A stretch of DNA of 64,000 nt from Acipenser ruthenus (Eukaryota; Chordata; Actinopteri; Acipenseriformes; Acipenseridae), in assembly GCF_902713425.1 (NCBI RefSeq), contig NC_081223.1, positions 834,501-898,500 on the forward strand. Direction: 5' to 3'. A model generated the notes under the pieces. It was not told the origin of the DNA, did not search any database, and saw only the letters and a program-made list of their open reading frames with translations. Positions 56,187-64,000 of this stretch are shown here, piece after piece (position 1 is the stretch's first letter; each line of letters starts with the position of its first letter). Position numbers and translations under genes: made by a program.

Positions 56187-56250
<64 letters not shown>
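56187..56250. repeat. (AAT)n tail and microsatellite
   Basis: About 21 AAT units at the 3' end of the L2 LINE, lying exactly at the inner end of the right ZPAX arm. Confidence 0.95.
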
Positions 56251-56690
56251 GTAATGTTGTCCGTATCCTCCTTTGTAAAAACTTGTGAAAAGTGATCATT
56301 TCATATATTTGCTATTTTTGTTTTCTTCGTCTATGATTTTGCCATTTGTATCTCTTAGACATTTAACCTCCTCTTTGAATGTTCTTTTGCTGTTATAATA
56401 TTGGACAAACATTTTGGAATTGGTTTTAGCCCCCTAAGCAATGTTCATTTGTATCTATCTCTCTTGGCCTTTCTAACTTCCTTTTTGAATTGTGTTTGCA
56501 GTTCCAATTAGGAGGAGTGGCAAACACTGTTGCAGCAGCAAAGATCATTCAAAATGATCTAGACAGCATTCAGAACTGGGCAGACACATGGCAAATGACA
56601 TTTAATAGAGGTGTAAGGTACTGCAAACAGGCAATACATTTCTTCCCCCTTTCTATATTGGTTAATTGTGGGCTCTAGTTTTTTTTTTTT
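56251..56690. mobile_element. CR1 LINE pieces in the right arm
   Basis: Inverted partner of about 40,850-41,286. A minus-strand piece (56,251-56,500) meets a plus-strand piece (56,505-56,640) with VANTVAAAKIIQNDL and NWADTWQM. The longer RT portion present at the left arm is absent here. Confidence 0.85.
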
Positions 56691-56955
56691 TTAACATCAC
56701 TGAGTCCCTTGTCCCTGTGCAACCACAATGTAGAAACATATAGAGAATGTATGGGAATGGTCAATAAACATCACTGCTGTTTCTCTTAAAGCATGTTTAT
56801 TTATTTCTAATACTGGACCTACCCTGTCTTAATACTGTATTACATTGGGAATATGAATAGAGCTGAATTATTAATTGTTGATAATACTTAGAATACCAGA
56901 TACATATTAACATTAACAAGCAATACATGTGATTTATTTAACAGTTGTTCATTAT

Positions 56956-57310
56956 TTTGTGTATCAACCGCCACACAAAGCTGAGCGCAGTGCGGTATAC
57001 TGTAATGATGCTCCAGTCAGTCTGCCCGGACTGCACCTGAACCATCTTAAAAACACGAAGCCCCTAATAAGCTAATTTGTAAAAGTTAGTAAAGAATTGC
57101 GCTAATATAACGAAGCTAAATTTGAACTCCTAGCTGGAGCAACGAGAGAGGGCGAGAGGGCGGGGCAGAGAAGGAGGGGGAGACGCTGCTAGGCAACCGG
57201 CTCGTGAACATTCCACTCAGCTGAGCAGAGACCGTTAGGATTTAAAAATGCGAACGTTCCGAGCGGCGTTAGGCGCTTCGTTAAATTAACACACCGTTGC
57301 TGGCATTTTA
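56956..57310 (+). repeat. Block P, copy 4
   Basis: GC box and GCTGCTAGGCAACC (57,186-57,199) intact. Mirror of copy 2 within the ZPAX arms. Confidence 0.75.
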
Positions 57311-58390
57311 ATTTAGAAGAAAACCATATTTTAAATACTCAAATAGCACTGTATTAAAAAAAAAAAAAAAAACACTTTACTTCACTTCCATACCGTTTTC
57401 CAACAAATAAAAGGAAGTGCGTATTTATAATAAGTATATTTGTTATGATATTAAGACTAAACAAATGTGCTTCAGTTTGGTGTATAATTTATTTATTTAT
57501 TAAATGTTGTAGTATTTCTTTTTTAATATTGTATTGTTTTTACAAAATAACATCCATACATTATCAGTTCATCTGCTAGAGTAATCAAATCACAAATGTT
57601 ACTCTTCAGTAATTCATACATAGACACGCTGTTGTAACTTCAGTTAGTTAAAATGTAAGGCTGGATTCAAGTTTAACCAAATAAATAAGTAAATACATTA
57701 ATAACGACATGAAACACAAATACGTTTTGGTAGCTCATACGTAGGCCTATTTAAATAACAAAATGCGACCTGTTTTAGAAATTGATTTATATACTACCTG
57801 CCATTTAAATCTAAATTATATTTAAAACTGTTTGAGGGGCAGACTAGTATAGATGATTTCTAAAATCCATTAATATGTTAAACTATAACACCACATTAGA
57901 ACTCCAAGAAATATAGAAAATGATCATTTGTAAAGAATTAGCTGTGAGATTATAATCAGAATTATGGATGCATGGATTTTTGATTAAAATACACCCACAT
58001 GTATTTTTCTTTCATGTCGTAATTTATTTATTAATTTCATTTTAACCCCTTGCTGGTGCCACGGCTTGTCTCTGTATCAATTCACTGATATTTGAGGTTT
58101 TGTTTAGTACACACTAGCAGGTGATCTGATAATCTTATTGATGTTATTTTGTGAAAACAATAACACGTTAATACTGCGCTACAAAAAATGACTCGCCGTG
58201 TTGTAACTTGTGCGGGTGATGTCATGGGTTGTCATGGCAGCGCCGATCATCACGGGAGGGGTTATCAGTGGTTGTCGGAGAAACGCTGGAGTTCCGCTGG
58301 CTTCCGAGGTATCCAACCCGAATATCTAAATCAATACAGTGACAACAAAGGAATGTGACAAATAAACCTAATGACTACATTAATGAAGCA
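57311..58390. other. AT-rich arm sequence
   Basis: Mirror of 39,170-40,253. No gene. Confidence 0.6.
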
Positions 58391-58547
58391 GTAATACACG
58401 ACAGGGTGTGTGTGTTATCATGAGGTAATATCACCACGCCTTGGGTGCGTTGGGAGGCACTAGACGAAGTGGAGTTCTTCAACCGCCCAGGAAGTGGTGA
58501 TATATCTCATGATAACACACAGACCCTGGAGTGTATTATTGCTATTA
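58391..58547. mobile_element. MITE-like foldback element, right-arm copy
   Basis: Same element as 39,013-39,169 with inverted ends GTGTGTTATCATGAG and its complement. Inserted before the arms were duplicated. Confidence 0.65.
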
Positions 58548-59879
58548 TTAAATGGGTCTAGGAGTGTGTTGTTGTTGGTAAATAAAGAAGACTTTAATAA
58601 TATTTTTTATTTGTGTTCCACTGAGAGAAGTAGTTCCACAGTAACTAAAAATGGTGAGATTAACAATTAAACATTTGATTTTAAACTTTTGTAGAATATT
58701 TTCTTTTTCGGGGCTTCTCTAATACTTTTTTGTTCATTCTTTGTAGATATTGAACTGGATCATTGCTTCAAAGTGTATTGTGGGTTTTGTCCAGTAGATG
58801 GAGCTGCTGCTGCTGTGATGTTTTGTTTAGCAGAATGCAGTTCACGTACCGTGTTACAAACGGGACGGCGCTGCACAGTGCGGTACAAACTGCAATTAAA
58901 ATCTCCGGTAGTACTACAGACGGGCCGCCGATAGTCATCTCTGATTAACCCAACATGAATATAAATACAAACCCAGTGTGACGGCGCCGGAGAGTCTGAC
59001 AGCAGGTTTAATAATATGAATGTGTCTGAACGAGAGTCTTGCATCAAACTCAGCGTCCTATATATAATATAAACACAAGGGGTTGCCAGCGGGTGTAGTG
59101 AATTCAGCTCTAATAACTCATCTCTCTCTCTATAGATATTTCTAGTCTTCCTGTTTTACCAAACAGCTCAAAGAATGGAACTTCTGGTTCAGACTGGTGC
59201 ACAGATCTAAAGATTCCCCGCATCGGGTGTACCGGTTTGTTATGGAACGTGTTTTGTAAAATGAGTTTAACCAGTAACAGATTATATAAACCACAGTGAA
59301 AACAAACATGAAGAGAAGATGTTGCCAAATAGTGGTTTGTTTAACCAATTCCTCATAAAAGTAAGACTCATGTGTACACACAGTATTAAAAGCTGAAAAG
59401 TTAAACTAATACCTTAGTTGGAGCTCTCACCAGGGACCACTTCCAGTAAAAGACATATAAACTGCAGTGAACAAAATGAAAACTTGCATTCATAACAGAA
59501 AAAAAAACAACCCAAATAAGTCTACACACTTTCTGTGATGCTAGAACATGATAAATTTATATTGATAATTTCACCCTAAACTTTGCATACTGAAGGTAGC
59601 ATATCAAAAGCAAGAAGGAATATAAAAATAGGGTTACAGCTCCATGGAGGAGGAAAGTCTTTGCCCCCGGGTTCACACAGTGAATTAGTGAAGGGTCCTT
59701 GAGTAACACTCCGTATTGAGAATGGCCTGATCAGGAAACAAGCAAAGCATTCAATGCAGTAAGAGGAGAGAATCCCATTAACATGGCCATTCTGACACTC
59801 ACCAATATATAATCTGTGTAGAATTAATCAAGCACCCACCAAAAATAAAAAAAAAAAAAAAAAAAAACACAAACCAAAA
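58548..59879. other. ZPAX copy 2 3' flank
   Basis: Mirror of 37,681-39,012. Poly-A run at about 59,848-59,868. No gene recognised. Confidence 0.6.
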
Positions 59880-59893
59880 AGGTCTTTACAAGC

Positions 59894-59904
59894 AAGATTT
59901 TTAT
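59894..59904 (-). terminator. Polyadenylation signal of ZPAX copy 2
   Basis: On the minus strand an AATAAA overlaps or directly follows the TAA stop, as in copy 1. Confidence 0.7.
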
Positions 59905-62900
59905 TTATGAACACACACTTTTGGGCATTTTCCAAAAATATACAACTCCAGCTACAAAGACAACCACTGAACACACACCCATTGCAGCTCCCAGAAGGGA
60001 CCACACATTGAATTGGCCTGCAAGAGAAGAAAGAAATAGTTAGTGGAATATAAAGAGATAGTTATATATTTTACTTGAACTGCAATTGTGTTCAAATCAT
60101 GCATATTACCGCTTCTAGGCATAAAGTGAAGGGATCCATCTCTCTTCAGCTCAATTGGGCCAGAAGACACAAACGCCTTTACTGCACCACCATCCATCCC
60201 TTCAGCACTGCGACCTACAGGAGGAATTAGGAGGAGTCCATCAAAACACATGGACAAAAATGCATGCAAAATGTCCCCCCTCACCCCAACAGACAGAGCT
60301 CTTACCAAGCCTCTGTTTCCCTGGAATGCACCGTCTGCTACAGAGGCTGTCAGATGGCCGGTTTGAATCACATATCACAACACTGCAGTGGAAGTAGATC
60401 TGAAAGACAGCACACCTTGTCAAGCAAAACTAGCATCAATAGATCAGGCAGGACCATCATCCAATGAGGATTACTGAATTGAAAAACAATATTGCATCAT
60501 AGTAACTGCTTCCTGCAAAAGTGCAGTTATACGTTTTCATTCCAACTCACTAAAGATTTGAGCACAGTGACCATTTGCTGCTTGGAAAGCAATCCAAACC
60601 ATGCATTGTGGTACAAGATCCCCATCCCAACACTCCACTTTACCTGTCCTTTCAGTGCATCCCGGCCGCTTGTGAAGGAAAACATTTTCACTTCAAACCT
60701 CTTCAGATGGGAAGGGAACAGCACTCTTGCATTGCTGGAGACTGGGTGAAAGATGGTCAAGTACTCATCTGCAGAGTTCTCACAGCTAGGAAGAGAAAGT
60801 AGGTCAGGAGCACATCAGCCACAACTCCAATTCCTAGGTTTTTGTAGGAGCAATATCATATTCCAGCATCTTACCTGTCCACAACAACATCCCACTTGGG
60901 AGAGCTATTCCTGTCAGCAGAATAGGTTGCCCAGCAGTTCTCCAAAAACAATTCAGCCTGTGGATCCCTGCTGTACAGGAGCTCTACCTCAAAATACAAG
61001 GGTCTTCGCAAGTACTTCACAACAGGGTAATCCCGAGCTCCATAGAAGTCGTTGTAGGTTGAATCTGCAGAGATGCAAGGGAGAATTTTATAGGTGGAAA
61101 CACGCTACTAGAGCATCTATTATTTCAATTGCCAAGTCCTACCCAATGCAAGCCGCATGATGACCGCAAGGTCCCCCAAGCCAGGCTGGACTACAGGTGC
61201 AGGATTATTCTGGTACAAGAACTGTACTACCTTGGTGTCATTGACCAGATAGTGACAGGCAACTCTCAACCTGGAAAGAGGAGATGGGGTTAGGAGAGTT
61301 TCAGCCTCAACCACAAGGATACTCCATTTGATTGCAATCCTTACCGGTAAGATGTGAACAGCACTAAATTCTCATAAGTCAGGAGGTTGTTGTCAAACTG
61401 GAAGAGAAAATCACAAAGGCTCAGGTTGCAATGAACTTGTAGATTTAGTATGGAGCTGCATACCAAGTTGCAGACTAGCTAATATGGTACTCAGGATCAT
61501 CCCCAGCTGTGTACTAACTAACCAATTTTAAAAATAAAAAAAGCTTTGGTTATAAATAGTTCAGTTTCATAACTGAATATTTGAGACTTATTATATTTGT
61601 TCCATGTTAGAACAATACCACAAGTCTGTCTATAGAAACTGCTAGAATAAATATTGTTTTAGTAACCTCTAGGAGGGCAACAGCAGTTACTTTGGATTTG
61701 TTGCAAATACACAGCTGGTGACTCTTGAGCTGCAATTGGTATTAACTCATGTATTAGTTTAGTCCCGTCCTCACCACAGGATCATCCCCAGTTAGTACGC
61801 TCCTTCCAGTTCACTGCAATTGACCCAAAAGGTCTCTAGGCAGCACATGCAATGCCATAACCAAGAGTCATGTCATGTGTCACAGCACCTCTCAACTGGA
61901 CAAGCAGTTCAATACAAAAAGGTGGCATCCTTCAGATGTCCACAATTCATGCAAGTAATTCAGAGGATAGACACACAGGTCACCATGGCTCCCCAGATTG
62001 AGCCAGGGGTGTTGTGGCCAACTTGTCAATATGTTGAACCTCCTCAAAATATGGTTTTAAAATGGTCAATACTAACCCTTCTAGTTGTGCCACAGGAGTT
62101 GACATTGAAGTAGAAAACCGCATTGATAGCATCAGACTGAAGAGGCCGGCAACTGGGATCCCTTAGAGTTAGTTGACTTGGAGACAAGCTGGGGACAGAT
62201 TCCACTTTCACAGCAAGAGCTGCCATAGTTCCATTGGTGAAGCAATCTGAAACACAGCATTTGGATCCAGGTTAAGGAAACGGATTATAGCTTCAATACC
62301 ACATCATGCAGCCTTGTGCCAATCTCAAAAGCAGCTATTCTAAAGAATGCTTTGTTTGCAGGAGAGTTACCAATCATCTTTGTAGGGAAACTGCAGGACA
62401 GGGAGAAGTCAGCCACCACAACCATGGTCCCAATATCCTTCAAGGTCAAGTCAAGTCTGCTTCTGATGCCTGAAGAACTGATCACCTACAGAGACAATAC
62501 ATCAGGTCAGTAATGTGTTGAACCCAAAACAGCTAAACACATTTTAAAGTTCCATCACTTACTTCATATGTGGCATCAACTGAATTGTATGGGACAGTCA
62601 TCCAGAAATTGGTAGAGTTGGCATTATACTTGTACAGGGCAAGCAGACTTCCACCAAGTTCTCTTGAGCCCACAAAAGGAATCCAGTTGCGACCCATGTT
62701 GCCATATGTTACCATGGTATAGAATGCAGCACCATCACAGTAGCCAGTTACTGTAGGTGGAACTGCAAGAGGAAGAGCAGTTGTCAGGGCAATGGACTGG
62801 ATTGGTTAGAAAAAGGTAGTTGTAGACCAAATAGTCAGGCACTTACTGATGTCTTTGAGAATGGCTTCGACTACAGCAGGATGAGTAAAAGGTGTATTCT

Positions 62901-64000
62901 CTGGCACTATATTCAGCAAGTAGGTCAGGGGCAGAATGTAGGTTCTGGTGTCTGGAGGAGTTACCTGAAAGAGAAAGGGTTTGTAGGATTAAACCCAAAG
63001 TCAGACAGCAAGCAACACGTCCACAGGAAGCAAGTGTTTTCAAAAGGGCCATTGAATGTTTGAACAGGTGGGATGTTACCTTTTGCTTCACATTGGGGTC
63101 CTCAAATGGCACCTGGAGAGTGTAGGTCTTGGACCCATTGGGAAAGACATGCTCCTGGACATTATAACCTTTTAGGTTGGCTTCTGGCACAGTTAACGTC
63201 TCTGGTCCAACTATAATTTTGACCAGCTCCACATCAGGCAGGAATGTCCCCAGGGTCACATTGAACACTCTGGCTTTAGGAACAGTGTCTGAAATTAAAG
63301 CATGCAGTTGAAATGAAGCATATGAAGTGGAGCACTACAAGAAATCCCTTTGATTTACTGCATGTGGACAAGTTCTACATACTGTTTGTGACAACTGGTG
63401 GCCGAGGCATGAAAGGAGTGGTTATTGGATGAAGTACTGTGTACTTGGTCTTCTCAGGCCCATCTTGCCAGGTATGCTCCAGCATTGGTTCAATAGAGTA
63501 AGAGATCACATAGGTGTTGTCCAGTACATGGCTCTGAAAGCACAGAAGCACCTTAGGAGGAAAGCTTTAAAATGAGAAGGATTTTAAAGATGTTGAACTT
63601 CTACATACCTTGTAATATCCACCATCAGCTCCCACAGGAATTTTTACAGTGATTAGCTGGGGACCAACATCCAGTTTATAATCTCTATTATGAATCGTTG
63701 CAGGGTCAAGCTTGCGGCCATCAACTCCCATTTGAACATCAAGGGTAGTAATTTGTGGTGTCGGAACAAGAGGAGGTAGAACACGGGGAACATTCCATGT
63801 AATCATCTGTTCTGTGAAGGCTGTTCCATCTGACAGAAAGGAACACCATAGACTTGATATAGAAAATTCATACATAAACCTAGAACAGTTCTTGAGCACC
63901 ATTGCCCTCCATAAGCTTACTCACCAGTAGGACATGTAACTGCAGTGTCCACCATCATGACCATCCATCTTTGCTTATAAAAGGTGGTTGATCTTAGCAC
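59905..64000 (-). CDS. zpax: ZPAX-like egg-envelope protein, copy 2 (exons 8-22, 5' part outside)
   Basis: Inverted twin of the gene at 31,253. Exons on the minus strand: 64000-63925 (partial), 63829-63609, 63533-63383, 63288-63080, 62964-62847, 62762-62563, 62485-62371, 62246-62077, 61397-61345, 61270-61143, 61064-60875, 60785-60644, 60399-60306, 60214-60110, 60017-59905. Every complete exon but the last has exactly the length of its partner in copy 1, all splice sites are GT-AG and no stop interrupts. Substitutions are few (for example Leu for Phe at the end of exon 17). The terminal exon ends KSVCS then TAA, where copy 1 ends KSVC then TGA, so copy 2 is one residue longer. The membrane helix is kept. 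Both copies look functional. They converge, with 22 kb between their stops. Confidence 0.87.

Larger units (their letters stand above)
56250..64000 (-). repeat. Right arm of the ZPAX inverted duplication
   Basis: Inverted partner of 33,512-41,286, cut by the window edge. Confidence 0.93.

Overview
The window is nuclear DNA of a ray-finned fish. The evidence is a multi-exon egg-envelope (ZP-domain) gene with GT-AG introns, an immunoglobulin light-chain V segment with a recombination signal, intron-bearing tRNA-Leu genes, and fish-type CR1, L2, Tc1 and tRNA-SINE repeats. The repeat style (notably the SINE at 878-1321) reminds me of sturgeon or paddlefish DNA. That is recollection, not a search result.

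Layout. 1-5,600: unassigned DNA, a SINE, a 24-bp tandem array and a DNA transposon with ~150-bp terminal inverted repeats. 5,600-13,600: part of an immunoglobulin light-chain locus read on the minus strand, with a V pseudogene (7,230-7,572) and an intact V gene (12,394-12,960) with octamer, TATA and a 12-spacer RSS. It is mixed with a CR1 fragment, a decayed transposase-like gene and locus-specific repeats. No J or C exon is visible. 13,600-31,000: LINE tail, microsatellites and a tRNA array. 31,253-37,672: a complete 22-exon ZPAX-like gene (plus strand, 934 codons). 37,700-41,290: its 3' flank. 41,000-43,450: CR1 LINE, an Ig-locus repeat split by another retroelement fragment. 43,450-50,800: a second tRNA array. 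51,000-56,250: a Tc1 element with a SINE inside it, then an L2 LINE with another SINE inside it. 56,250-64,000: an inverted second copy of the ZPAX gene and its flank (minus strand), cut by the window edge after exon 8.

The dominant structure is nested inverted duplication. The ZPAX arms (about 33.5-41.3 kb and 56.3-64.0 kb) face each other tail to tail. A second pair of arms carrying tRNA genes (about 21.9-27.9 kb and 43.5-49.0 kb) interleaves with the first and flanks ZPAX copy 1. Smaller inverted pairs (17.4-18.1 / 20.4-21.2 kb and 15.9-17.0 / 49.7-50.8 kb) lie inside or beside these. The tRNA genes repeat a small set of isotypes: Lys-CTT, Phe-GAA, Asn-GTT, Leu-CAA, Trp-CCA, Ala-AGC, Glu-TTC and one initiator Met.

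The most unusual signals are: a transposase promoter with two well-formed heat-shock element arrays next to a TATA box; the paired ZPAX genes in interleaved inverted repeats; a tRNA-Phe body with a Ser-type GGA anticodon; and duplicated non-coding blocks with tandem RFX-type X-boxes and a CRE.
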